Source: BP-191 sp035940575 (GTDB taxonomy: Bacteria > Actinomycetota > Actinomycetes > BP-191). From it: a DNA stretch of 64,000 nt. Shown in pieces: positions 25,453 to 34,128 of this stretch; position 1 is the first letter of the stretch; each line of letters opens with the position of its first letter. Both the position numbers and the translations under genes were made by a program. The stretch is from positions 1 to 64,000 of the forward strand of contig DASZER010000063.1 in assembly GCA_035940575.1 (NCBI GenBank), read 5' to 3'. The notes under the pieces were generated by a model. The model saw only the letters and a program-made list of their open reading frames with translations. It did no database searches and was not told where the DNA came from.

Positions 25453-26310
25453 CTACTCGCCTCCGTAGGGGTACCAGCCCTGGCCGGTCTTCCGGCCGAG
25501 GTCGCCCGCCGTGACCATGCGCAGCAGGCCCTCGGTCGGATGGAACTTCTCGTCCTGCGTGTCGGTGTAGATGTTGCGGGCGGCGTTGACCATGATGTCC
25601 ACGCCCGTCAGGTCCATCGTCTGCAACGGCCCCATGGCGTGGCCGAAGCCGAGGCGGCACGCGACGTCGACGTCCTCCGCCGAGGCGACGCCCGACTCGA
25701 CGAGCTTCGCCGCCTCGATGCTCAACGCCACGATGAGCCGGGTCGTCACGAAGCCCGCGACGTCGCGGTTGACGACGATGCAGGTCTTGCCGACCTCCTC
25801 CGCGAACGTCCGCGCGCGGGCCAGCGTGTCGTCGGACGTCTTGTAGCCGCGGACGAGCTCGCAGAGCCGCATCATCGGCACCGGCGAGAAGAAGTGCGTC
25901 CCGACGACGCTCTCGGGGCGCGACGTCACGGCCGCGATCTGCGTGACCGGGATGGCGCTGGTGTTGGTCGCGAGGACCGCGTCGTCGCGGCAGATCTTGT
26001 CGAGCGCCTGGAACACCTCGCGCTTGACCTCGATCTTCTCGAACACCGCCTCGACCACGATGTCGGCGTCGGCCGCCGCCTCGATGTCGGTCGTCGTGGT
26101 GATGCGCGCGAGCGACTCGTCGCGCGCCGTCGCCTCCAGGCGCCCCTTCTCCACGAACTTGTCGTACGACCTCGTGATCGACGTCCGCGCGCGCTCCAGC
26201 GCGTCCTCGCCGACGTCGCGCAACGTCACGTCGTAGCCCGCCTGCGCCGCGACCTGCGCGATGCCCGAGCCCATCAGGCCCGCGCCCACGACGGCCAGCC
26301 TCTTCGCCAC
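25453..26310 (-). CDS. 3-hydroxybutyryl-CoA dehydrogenase
   Basis: 285-residue enzyme reducing acetoacetyl-CoA to 3-hydroxybutyryl-CoA with NAD(P)H, or the reverse. NAD motif GAGLMGSG (9-16), substrate-binding NTSAI (Ser118), catalytic His139-Glu151 in GTHFFSPVPMMRLCEL and the C-terminal DLGRKTGQGWYPY. It begins with GTG 26310 after AAGGGG. First gene of a three-gene operon with two SCP2-type genes. It provides the step between the thiolase at 988 and crotonyl-CoA formation. Confidence 0.93.
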   Translation of the reverse strand: MAKRLAVVGAGLMGSGIAQVAAQAGYDVTLRDVGEDALERARTSITRSYDKFVEKGRLEATARDESLARITTTTDIEAAADADIVVEAVFEKIEVKREVFQALDKICRDDAVLATNTSAIPVTQIAAVTSRPESVVGTHFFSPVPMMRLCELVRGYKTSDDTLARARTFAEEVGKTCIVVNRDVAGFVTTRLIVALSIEAAKLVESGVASAEDVDVACRLGFGHAMGPLQTMDLTGVDIMVNAARNIYTDTQDEKFHPTEGLLRMVTAGDLGRKTGQGWYPYGGE

Positions 26311-26319
26311 TGATACCCC

Positions 26320-26347
26320 TTCCGGAACGTCCTCCGGAGTCTACGGT
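26320..26347 (+). promoter_or_regulatory. putative leaderless promoter before the gene at 26355
   Basis: TTCCGG (26320-26325), 16 bp, TACGGT (26342-26347), 7 nt, GTG. It also overlaps the upstream region of the divergent dehydrogenase gene. Confidence 0.4.
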
Positions 26348-26354
26348 TGTCGCC

Positions 26355-26678
26355 GTGACCGCTCTCGTCGCCGTCGCGGCCGTGGCGGCGTTGATCTGGC
26401 TGCTCGTCGCGCTCGAGAAGCGCGCGGGCGGCACCGTCTCGTGGCAGGAGCCCGTGGCCGCCGACGCGTCGTGGGCGCGCGTCGGCAGGGCGATGAGCGT
26501 CGGCGAGGCCGAGGTCGCGCTGCGGCTGCTGGAGTCCAACGGCATCCGCGTGCGCCGCGAGACCCGCGGGCCCGGGCTCCCCGGCTCGGCGTACCGCGCC
26601 GGCGGCGAGACCCGCTACGACCTCCTCGTCGCGCCCGGCGACGCCGACGACGCCAGGGCGCTGCTCGGCGGGGTTTAG
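26355..26678 (+). CDS. membrane-anchored DUF2007-like protein
   Basis: 107 residues. One N-terminal transmembrane helix (about 3-20) is followed by a small cytoplasmic alpha/beta domain with GEAEVALRLLESNGIRVRRE and LLVAPGDADDARALL, the pattern of DUF2007 (putative signal-transducing) proteins. GTG start. Divergent from the 3-hydroxybutyryl-CoA dehydrogenase gene across 44 bp. Function unknown. Confidence 0.72.
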   Translation: MTALVAVAAVAALIWLLVALEKRAGGTVSWQEPVAADASWARVGRAMSVGEAEVALRLLESNGIRVRRETRGPGLPGSAYRAGGETRYDLLVAPGDADDARALLGGV

Positions 26679-26738
26679 CGCGTTCGGCGGACGCGGCGTC
26701 GCGGCGCCCCCACAATCGGCGGCGGAGAGGGGCACGCC

Positions 26739-27641
26739 ATGATCGAGGAGACCCTCGTCGCGGACGTTCGGCTCATGACCGCGCACGCGCTCGAGACCGG
26801 GCGGCCCGTACACCCGTCATGGCTCGACGCCGCGCGGCTCGACGGCTCCGAGCCCGACGCCGTACGCCGCCTCGGCCGCGCGCACGACGGCCTGTCGGCG
26901 CTCGTCGCGCCGGCGACGCCGCGCTCGTTGCGCTACCTCGCCGAGAGCGGCGGCTCGCGGCGGCGGCTGCCGATCGTGCGGTGGCTGGCGATCCTGGCGA
27001 TGACGTTCCTCGCCGGGTTCGTCGCGCTGGAGCTCGACCCGGACGTCGGGTCGAAGGCGGCGGACTTCGAGACGGGCAGCGGCTCCGAGCTGCTGATGAA
27101 CATGCTGTTCCAGCTCTGCGCGGCGGGGCTGGGAGCGTCGTTCGCGGCGCTGTTCGCGGTCAACGCGCGGCTGCGCGACTACAGCCTCGAACCGCGCGAG
27201 GAGTTCGCGGCGCTCGTGCGCATCATGCTCGGGCTCGTCGCGGGCCTGGTGCTCGCGCAGCTCGCGCCGTTCGACAGCGACGGGCGGACGTTCGGAAGGC
27301 CGCTGCTCGCGCTGCTCGGCGGGTTCAGCGTCGACGTCGTGTACCAGATGCTGCGGCGGCTCGTGGACCTCGCGTCGTCGATCGTGGCGCCGGTCGGCGA
27401 CACCGCCGAGGCCGCGCGCGCGACGGCCGACGCGCGGGAGGCGCAGCTCAAGGTGGGGGTGGCGCAGCGGCTCGTACGGCTGCGTTCGCGGCTCGACGGC
27501 GATGCGGCCGCCGAGGTGGACGCGCTGATCGCGGAGCTGTCACCCACGGACGACGTGCCCGCCGCGGCCGACCCTCCGGCGCCGCCGGCCGGGCCCGACC
27601 CGACCCCTACAGCTCCAGTACGTCGTCGCGCACCCGCCTGA
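26739..27641 (+). CDS. integral membrane protein of unknown function
   Basis: 300 residues. A cytoplasmic N-terminal region of about 75 residues precedes three or four transmembrane helices (about 82-99, 122-142, 165-185 and 195-213). A helical soluble segment (DAREAQLKVGVAQRLVRLRSRL) and a Pro/Ala-rich tail follow. ATG 26739 with a GGAGAGGGG leader. The tail overlaps the convergent murA gene by 35 bp, an unusual tail-to-tail overlap. No family recognised. Confidence 0.72.
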   Translation: MIEETLVADVRLMTAHALETGRPVHPSWLDAARLDGSEPDAVRRLGRAHDGLSALVAPATPRSLRYLAESGGSRRRLPIVRWLAILAMTFLAGFVALELDPDVGSKAADFETGSGSELLMNMLFQLCAAGLGASFAALFAVNARLRDYSLEPREEFAALVRIMLGLVAGLVLAQLAPFDSDGRTFGRPLLALLGGFSVDVVYQMLRRLVDLASSIVAPVGDTAEAARATADAREAQLKVGVAQRLVRLRSRLDGDAAAEVDALIAELSPTDDVPAAADPPAPPAGPDPTPTAPVRRRAPA

Positions 27642-28875
27642 CGTTCGCGCCGAGCGAGGCGAGCTGCTCGACGAACGCCGGGTAGCCGCGGTCGACGTGG
27701 AACACGTCGGACACCTCGGTCACGCCCTCCGCGACGAGGCCGGCCAGCACGAGGCCCGCGCCGGCGCGGATGTCGGTCGCGCGGACGGGCGCGCCGGAGA
27801 GGCGTTCGCGGCCTCGCACGACGGCGTGGTGGCCGTCGGTGCGCACGTCGGCGCCGAGGCGTACCAGCTCGTCGATGAACATGAAGCGGCCCTCGAAGAT
27901 GTTCTCCGTCACGAACGCCGCGCCGTCGCTGATCGACGCGAGCGCGATCGCGAGCGGCTGCAGGTCCGTCGGGAAGCCCGGGTACGGCAGCGTCACGAAG
28001 TCCACGGCCCTGGGGCGGCGTTCCATCGAGACGCGGAACCCGTCCGCCAGCTCCTCGACGTCGGCGCCCGCCTGGACGAGCTTCTCCAGCGGCAGCCGCA
28101 GGTGCTCGGCGCGCGCGTCGCGCACGGTCACGTCGCCGCGCGTCATGACCGCGCCGACCGCGAACGTCCCCGCGACGATCCGGTCGGCGACCGTGTCGTG
28201 CGTCGTGGGGCGAAGCTCGTGGACGCCCTCGATCTCCAGCGTCGACGTGCCGATGCCGCCGATGCGGGCGCCCATCGAGACGAGCATCTCGCAGAGGTCG
28301 ACGATCTCGGGCTCGCGGGCGACGTTGTCGATGGTGGTCGTGCCGTCGGCGAGGACGGCGGCCATGAGGATGTTCTCGGTGGCGCCGACGCTCGGGAAGT
28401 CGAGCCAGATCGACTCGCCCCTGAGCTTGGGCGCGGTCGCGACGAGGTAGCCGTGCTCGGACTCGAACGTCGCGCCGAGCTTCTGCAGACCGGCCACGTG
28501 CATGTCGAGCGCGCGCGAGCCGATGGCGTCGCCGCCGGGCATCGCGACGCGCGCGCGGCCGCAGCGCGCGAGCAGCGGGCCGAGGACGCAGACCGAGCCG
28601 CGGATGAGGCGTACGTGCTCGTAGTCGGCCTCGTGCCCGAGCGTGCCGGGGACGGTGACGCGCACCTCGGGAACCGAGTCCTCGACGGTCGCGCCGAGGC
28701 CGCGCAGCACCTCGGCCATGATCGGCACGTCGCCGATGTCGGGGACGTTGCGCAGCGTCGACGTGCCCTCGGCGAGCAGGCACGCGGCCATCACCTTGAG
28801 CACGGAGTTCTTCGCGCCGGTGACGCGGACCTCGCCCTCCAGGCGCGTGCCGCCGGTGACCTCGAAGCGTTCCAC
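27607..28875 (-). CDS. murA: UDP-N-acetylglucosamine 1-carboxyvinyltransferase
   Basis: Cytoplasmic enzyme transferring enolpyruvate from PEP to UDP-GlcNAc, the first committed step of peptidoglycan synthesis. 422 residues. KNSVLK near residue 22, RGSVCVLGPLLAR, then the active-site loop MPGGDAIGSR. The usual catalytic Cys (115 in E. coli) is Asp116 here, the substitution that gives Mycobacterium tuberculosis MurA intrinsic fosfomycin resistance. SVGATENILMAAV and DRIVAGTFAVGA are also intact. Its place near atpC, DUF2550 and the adenosyltransferase is the usual actinobacterial order. Confidence 0.96.
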   Translation of the reverse strand: MERFEVTGGTRLEGEVRVTGAKNSVLKVMAACLLAEGTSTLRNVPDIGDVPIMAEVLRGLGATVEDSVPEVRVTVPGTLGHEADYEHVRLIRGSVCVLGPLLARCGRARVAMPGGDAIGSRALDMHVAGLQKLGATFESEHGYLVATAPKLRGESIWLDFPSVGATENILMAAVLADGTTTIDNVAREPEIVDLCEMLVSMGARIGGIGTSTLEIEGVHELRPTTHDTVADRIVAGTFAVGAVMTRGDVTVRDARAEHLRLPLEKLVQAGADVEELADGFRVSMERRPRAVDFVTLPYPGFPTDLQPLAIALASISDGAAFVTENIFEGRFMFIDELVRLGADVRTDGHHAVVRGRERLSGAPVRATDIRAGAGLVLAGLVAEGVTEVSDVFHVDRGYPAFVEQLASLGANVRRVRDDVLEL

Positions 28876-28885
28876 GCCGCCAGCG

Positions 28886-28891
28886 TAGGGT
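28886..28891 (+). promoter_or_regulatory. putative -10 box before the cobalamin adenosyltransferase
   Basis: TAGGGT ends 7 nt before ATG 28899, matching the spacing at other genes in this window. No clear -35. The gap to the divergent murA start is 23 bp. Confidence 0.35.
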
Positions 28892-28898
28892 GCCTGGC

Positions 28899-29471
28899 AT
28901 GGCGGTGCACCTGACGCGGATCTACACGAAGACCGGCGACGACGGGACGACGGCGCTCGGCGACATGAGCCGGGTCGCGAAGTCGTCGCCGCGCATCGCG
29001 GCGTTCGCCGACGTGGACGAGGCGAACGCCGCCATCGGCACCGCGATCGCGCTGGGCGAGCTGTCCGAGGACATGCGCCTGGTGCTGCTTCGGGTGCAGA
29101 ACGACCTGTTCGACGTCGGCGCCGACCTCTGCACGCCGGTCGTCGAGAGCCCGGAGTTCCCGCCGCTGCGGGTCACCGACGACTACGTCACGCGGCTCGA
29201 GGGCGAGTGCGACAGGTGGAACGAGCGCCTGGAGCCGTTGCGGTCGTTCGTGCTGCCGGGAGGCTCGAAGGGCTCGGCGCTGCTGCACGTCGCGCGGACG
29301 GTCGTACGCCGCGCGGAGCGGCTCGTGTGGGCGCTGGTCGAGGCCGAGCCTGACACGACGAGCAAGACGCCCGCGCTGTACCTGAACAGGCTGTCCGACC
29401 TGCTGTTCATCCTCGGCCGCGTCGCGAACGACGACGGCGCGGCCGACGTTCTCTGGAAGCCAGGGGGCTAG
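28899..29471 (+). CDS. PduO-type cob(I)alamin adenosyltransferase
   Basis: 190 residues. Makes adenosylcobalamin from cob(I)alamin and ATP. ATP-binding N-terminus TRIYTKTGDDGTTALGD; the conserved helix VVRRAERLVWAL and the closing LNRLSDLLFILGR are diagnostic of the PduO type. It supplies the cofactor needed by ethylmalonyl-CoA mutase at 21123. ATG 28899 is preferred over one at 28890 because the family begins with AVHLTRIYTKTGD. Its end overlaps the DUF2550 gene by 4 bp (convergent). Confidence 0.93.
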   Translation: MAVHLTRIYTKTGDDGTTALGDMSRVAKSSPRIAAFADVDEANAAIGTAIALGELSEDMRLVLLRVQNDLFDVGADLCTPVVESPEFPPLRVTDDYVTRLEGECDRWNERLEPLRSFVLPGGSKGSALLHVARTVVRRAERLVWALVEAEPDTTSKTPALYLNRLSDLLFILGRVANDDGAADVLWKPGG

Positions 29472-29866
29472 CGCCCCGCCCACTCCAGGAGGCGGTCGAG
29501 GTCGTCCTTGAGGACGGCGAGCTGGATGTCCTCGTCCATGTGGCGCGCGTTCACGAGTTCGCAACGGTCGCTCAGCATCGCCTCGCCCTTGACGACCGGG
29601 CGGTGGTCGCGCACGACGAGGTTGACCCTGCGGATCTCGTAGTCGAAGCCGTCGGAGAGCTTGTACTCGCGCCGCCACTGGAGGACGTCGCCGCTGAGGC
29701 GGGCGTAGCCGTGCTTCCAGTTCTTGTCACTGCGCGAGGGGCCGGGGACCTTCACGGCGAGGGTGAGGCAGTCGGTGCCGCAGAAGCGGGCGACGGCGCG
29801 CTTGGCGAGCCCGAGGCGGATCACCCACGCCAGGACGAGCGCGAGGACGACCAGCCAGAAGTACAC
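29468..29866 (-). CDS. DUF2550 membrane protein
   Basis: 132 residues: one N-terminal transmembrane helix (about 2-18) and a cytoplasmic domain with CGTDCLTLAVKVPG and WRREYKLSDGFDYEI, features of DUF2550, an actinobacterial family regularly encoded after atpC. GTG 29866 is 2 bp past the atpC stop, so it is co-transcribed with atpC. Function unknown. Confidence 0.85.
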   Translation of the reverse strand: MYFWLVVLALVLAWVIRLGLAKRAVARFCGTDCLTLAVKVPGPSRSDKNWKHGYARLSGDVLQWRREYKLSDGFDYEIRRVNLVVRDHRPVVKGEAMLSDRCELVNARHMDEDIQLAVLKDDLDRLLEWAGR

Positions 29867-29868
29867 GC

Positions 29869-30267
29869 CTAGGCGACCGGCTGGCCGGCCGCGCGCAGGC
29901 GCGCCTTGGCGCGCTGGAGGGCTTCGAGCGCGGCCGCGTCGTCATGGCCGCTGATCGTCGCGGCCGCGCGGTCGTACGCCGCCTGGGCGCGCGCGAGGTC
30001 GATGTCGTCGGCCAGCTCGGCGATGTCCGCGAGCACGGACACGCCGGTCGCGGAGACCGAGAGGAAGCCGCCGTGGATCGCCGCCGCGACCTCGGTGCCG
30101 CCGGGCTGGAGGACGCGCAGCACGCCCTCGCCCAGCTCGCCGAGCATGGGCGCGTGGTTGGGCATGATGCCGATCTCGCCCTCGGTCGTGCGGGCGACGA
30201 CCATCTCCGCCTCGCCCGACCAGAGCCTGCGCTCCGCGGACACCAGCTCGACCTGCATCGTCGCCAC
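29869..30267 (-). CDS. atpC: ATP synthase epsilon subunit
   Basis: 132-residue F1 epsilon subunit: N-terminal beta sandwich with VSAERRLWSGEA, MPNHAPMLGELG and GGFLSVSATGVSVLAD, then the two-helix C-terminal domain that can inhibit ATP hydrolysis. GTG 30267 has GAGGTG upstream; ATG 30258 is an alternative. It is separated from atpD by about 2.4 kb with genes on the other strand, so it must have its own promoter. Confidence 0.93.
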   Translation of the reverse strand: MATMQVELVSAERRLWSGEAEMVVARTTEGEIGIMPNHAPMLGELGEGVLRVLQPGGTEVAAAIHGGFLSVSATGVSVLADIAELADDIDLARAQAAYDRAAATISGHDDAAALEALQRAKARLRAAGQPVA

Positions 30268-30303
30268 TGAACGCACCTCACGTGGGGGAATCCGTCGGCC
30301 CGC

Positions 30304-30309
30304 AGGATA
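30304..30309 (-). promoter_or_regulatory. putative -10 box of a separate atpC promoter
   Basis: TATCCT on the minus strand, with a weak TTCGGA-like -35 about 17-18 bp upstream, leaving a leader of about 30 nt to GTG 30267. A promoter somewhere here is required because atpC is cut off from the rest of the operon. Confidence 0.35.
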
Positions 30310-30337
30310 CCGGCCCGCGTCGGCGGCTCCGAATCCG

Positions 30338-30517
30338 TCAGAACGCCGACAGGCCCGGCAGCAGCGCGGCCGCCGCGTCGACCAGCGCCTGGGCCGTCGC
30401 GACCTCGACCTCGACGTCGTCCGGCGCGTCGCCGCCGAACGTCGGGTACTCCGCTTGTGACGCCGCCGCCGGAGCGCGTTGTACGGGCGGCAAGTGGTCC
30501 CCGAGCTGCGCGCGCAC
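30338..30517 (-). CDS. possible 59-residue protein, or remnant, upstream of atpC
   Basis: A short frame with GTG start at 30517. From EYPTFGGDAP to the stop every codon ends in G or C, and the C-terminus (VATAQALVDAAAALLPGLSAF) is protein-like. The frame stays open to 30567 with no earlier start codon and no Shine-Dalgarno, so it could be a truncated remnant. The rest of the 374-bp gap 30268-30641 holds the atpC promoter and the inverted repeat at 30573. No similarity recognised. Confidence 0.35.
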   Translation of the reverse strand: MRAQLGDHLPPVQRAPAAASQAEYPTFGGDAPDDVEVEVATAQALVDAAAALLPGLSAF

Positions 30518-30572
30518 CGCGCGCTCGACCGCGCGTGGCCACCTGTCGTCGGCCGGAGACCCTGGTGCGCCT

Positions 30573-30615
30573 CACTTCGCATAAGGGGAAGACACCTTCC
30601 CTTTATGGGGAAGTG
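30573..30615. promoter_or_regulatory. 43-bp imperfect inverted repeat, candidate operator
   Basis: Left arm CACTTCGCATAAGGGGAA and right arm TTCCCTTTATGGGGAAGTG pair over almost their full length around a 6-bp spacer. It is locally AT-richer than anything nearby. It lies in the divergent gap between atpC and the gene at 30642, just before that gene's -10-like box. Fits a repressor or activator binding site. Confidence 0.55.
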
Positions 30616-30641
30616 TCGAGGAGGCGGCGTAGGTTCGGGGC

Positions 30642-31406
30642 GTGGAGCAGGCGCTCGAAAGGATCGCGGCGGCACGCCCCCGTGTCGCGGCCGAGCTCGA
30701 ACGCCCGCACGCCGAGGAGGCGCTGCTCGCGGGCGTCGTGCTCGACCTCGCGGCGGGGGGCGCGCTCGACGCGCTGGGGCCTGCCGTGGGCGCCGAGGGG
30801 TCGTTCGAGGCGGCGCTGCTCTGGGGCGCCGACCCGCTGACCGGGGTCGAGGACCTGCGGCTCGCGGCGGCGCTGCGCGAGGTCGCTCCCGGCGCGGGCC
30901 GCGCGGTGCTGCTCGACGCGGAGCCCGACCTCGTGGTGGTGAGCGCGGAGACCGTCGTGGCCGTCGACGCGACGGTGGGGCGGCCGGGCCACGCGGCGGC
31001 GCGGGCGGCGCGCGGGGAGGACGTGCCGCCGCGCCTGCTCGCCGGCGTGAGCGACGCGCTCGAACGCCACGGCATCGCCCTGCCCCCCGACCTGCTCCGC
31101 CGTGCCTACGCCCCCGCGCGGCTCGCGGCGGTGACGCTGACGCTCGCCGACGCGCTCGAACGCCGCGCGGTCACCGTGGCGCTGGCCCGCCGCGCGGTGG
31201 ACCTGCTGCGGCCCGAGCGCGACGACGCGACGGCCTGGTCGGACGCGGCGGCCGCGGTGCTGCACGGCGGCGAGGGCGTAGCGAACGTCGAGATCCGCGC
31301 CCTCTCCTGGCTCCAGGTGGCCGACCGCCTCGCCGAGGACCCGCGCGCGGCGGGCGCGGTCGAGCGCATCCGTTCGCACCCGGTCCTCGCGGCGGGCCGC
31401 CGGTGA
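30642..31406 (+). CDS. hypothetical helical protein in the atpD-atpC gap
   Basis: 254 residues, Ala/Leu/Arg/Glu-rich, mostly helical, no signal peptide or membrane segment and no cysteine. A central beta-like stretch DLVVVSAETVVAVDATVG separates two helical halves. GTG 30642 lies 6 nt after TAGGTT (30630-30635), a leaderless arrangement. Its stop overlaps the GTG of the acetyltransferase that follows. Not recognised; first gene of the plus-strand insertion. Confidence 0.7.
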   Translation: MEQALERIAAARPRVAAELERPHAEEALLAGVVLDLAAGGALDALGPAVGAEGSFEAALLWGADPLTGVEDLRLAAALREVAPGAGRAVLLDAEPDLVVVSAETVVAVDATVGRPGHAAARAARGEDVPPRLLAGVSDALERHGIALPPDLLRRAYAPARLAAVTLTLADALERRAVTVALARRAVDLLRPERDDATAWSDAAAAVLHGGEGVANVEIRALSWLQVADRLAEDPRAAGAVERIRSHPVLAAGRR

Positions 31407-32116
31407 TCGAGAACGTCGCCGACGGGCGTCGCGACGACTCCGGTGGCGTCGACTGGCTCCTCGTGGACCGCCTGAAGGCGCCGCCCGGCGAGGTCGCGCG
31501 GGTGCTGCTCGAGGAGGCGCGGGGCGTGCGGGTCGTGACCGAGGACGACGCGCTGGTCGAGGCGCTCGTCGCGGGCGGAGGACGGGTGCAACGCCGCGGC
31601 CACGACTACGAGTACGCCGTCGCCGACGCACCGGCCGAGTGGGCCCGAACGCCTGCGCCGCAGGGCTTCCGGCTGTCCAACGACCTCGACCCGCACGGGC
31701 TCGCGGCGAGCCACGAGCGGGCCAACCCGCCGGGCCACCCCGACCACGAGGGGGGGCTCGACCACGTCGAGGACCTGCGCTCGATGATCGCGGGCGAGGT
31801 GCTCGGCCCGTACGTCCCCGAGGCGTCCTGGCAGGTGGAGGACGCCGAGGGCCCGTGCGGCGCGGTCATCGTCGTGGACCGCCCCGGGGCCGCGCGGCGG
31901 GGCTGGGTGGTCGAGGTGTTCGTGGACCCGCGCCACCAGGGCCGCGGCCTCGGGCGGGTGCTGCTTCAGCGCGCGGTGGCGGGGACGAGGGCGGCGGGGC
32001 TGCCCGTCCTCGGCCTCGTCGTCAGCGACGGCAACCCGGCGCGGCACGCGTACGACGCACTGGGGTTTCGGCTCGTGCGGTCTGGGACGAACGTGGACAT
32101 CCCGCTACTCTCCTGA
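31403..32116 (+). CDS. GNAT-family N-acetyltransferase with extra N-terminal domain
   Basis: 237 residues. Residues about 1-95 are an unrecognised domain; 95-237 form a GNAT fold with the acetyl-CoA loop PRHQGRGLGRVLL and the closing NPARHAYDALGFRLV. The start GTG 31403 overlaps the previous stop (GTGA). It ends 29 bp before the first four-cysteine peptide gene with no obvious terminator, so the peptides may share its transcript. Substrate unknown; modification of the neighbouring peptides is conceivable but unsupported. Confidence 0.83.
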   Translation: MIENVADGRRDDSGGVDWLLVDRLKAPPGEVARVLLEEARGVRVVTEDDALVEALVAGGGRVQRRGHDYEYAVADAPAEWARTPAPQGFRLSNDLDPHGLAASHERANPPGHPDHEGGLDHVEDLRSMIAGEVLGPYVPEASWQVEDAEGPCGAVIVVDRPGAARRGWVVEVFVDPRHQGRGLGRVLLQRAVAGTRAAGLPVLGLVVSDGNPARHAYDALGFRLVRSGTNVDIPLLS

Positions 32117-32145
32117 CCACACCCCTCCACCCCTCAGGAGCCACC

Positions 32146-32307
32146 ATGAAGAAGCTCTTGCTCGCGGTCACGCTGGCGTCCGCGGGCGCCGCTCTCGCGC
32201 CGGCGGCGCACGCGATCCGCCCCTGCGAGCCGCTCGAGATCGAGTGTCACAAGACGTGCACGTTGCCGCAGGGCGGCATCAAGGACCCGTACTGGGTGTC
32301 GTGCTGA
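32146..32307 (+). CDS. secreted four-cysteine micropeptide 1
   Basis: 53 residues. Signal peptide of about 23 residues (MKK start, hydrophobic core, AHA cleavage site) leaves a mature peptide of about 30 residues with cysteines spaced C-x6-C-x3-C-x14-C. ATG 32146 follows CAGGAG. Its TGA overlaps the ATG of the next peptide (TGATG). Too short for usual annotation. First of three tandem peptides with the same layout. No known family recognised. Confidence 0.72.
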   Translation: MKKLLLAVTLASAGAALAPAAHAIRPCEPLEIECHKTCTLPQGGIKDPYWVSC

Positions 32308-32462
32308 TGGGCCGCCGCCTGCTCGTCGCCGCCGTCGCCGTCGCCGCGGTCGGGATGACCGCGCCGTCCGCGTCCGCCAAGTGTTCCCCCGACGCCGATC
32401 CGGTCACGTGCTTCTGGATGTGCACCACCGCCCGCCTCGTGGGCGCGGCGTGCAAGTCGTGA
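32307..32462 (+). CDS. secreted four-cysteine micropeptide 2
   Basis: 51 residues: signal peptide about 1-24 (ASA cleavage) and a mature peptide of about 27 residues with C-x8-C-x3-C-x9-C. The core pattern (basic residue, Cys-Ser, then VTC...C) is shared with peptide 3. ATG overlaps the stop of peptide 1, and its TGA overlaps the GTG of peptide 3. Export and disulfide formation are inferred from the sequence. Confidence 0.72.
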   Translation: MGRRLLVAAVAVAAVGMTAPSASAKCSPDADPVTCFWMCTTARLVGAACKS

Positions 32463-32602
32463 GGACCCTGGTGGCGGTGGCGCTCGCCGCCGCCACGCTC
32501 GGGGTCGCCGCTCCGTCGTCGTCCGCCACGCGGTGCTCGGCGGACGTGGTCACGTGCACGATCCGCTGCGTCCGCGCCCAGCTCGACGGCGGCATCTGCT
32601 AG
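32459..32602 (+). CDS. secreted four-cysteine micropeptide 3
   Basis: 47 residues: signal peptide about 1-23 (SSSA cleavage) and a mature peptide of about 24 residues with C-x6-C-x3-C-x9-C, ending on the last Cys. GTG 32459 overlaps the previous TGA. Followed after 11 bp by a strong terminator-like hairpin, so this is the last gene of the plus-strand unit. Confidence 0.7.
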   Translation: MRTLVAVALAAATLGVAAPSSSATRCSADVVTCTIRCVRAQLDGGIC

Positions 32603-32613
32603 ACCGACCCGAA

Positions 32614-32661
32614 CGACACGAAGCCCCGGCCACCCGCGAGGGTGACCGGGGCTTCGTCGTG
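32614..32661. terminator. hairpin terminator between peptide 3 and atpD
   Basis: Nearly perfect inverted repeat: ACGAAGCCCCGGCCACCC with GGGTGACCGGGGCTTCGT around a GCGA loop, one G-T pair. It sits between convergent ends (gap 32603-32668) and lacks a T-run on either side, as is common in high-GC actinobacteria. Probably bidirectional. Confidence 0.7.
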
Positions 32662-32668
32662 AAGCGCT

Positions 32669-34120
<1,452 letters not shown>

Positions 34121-34128
34121 CGGGTCTC

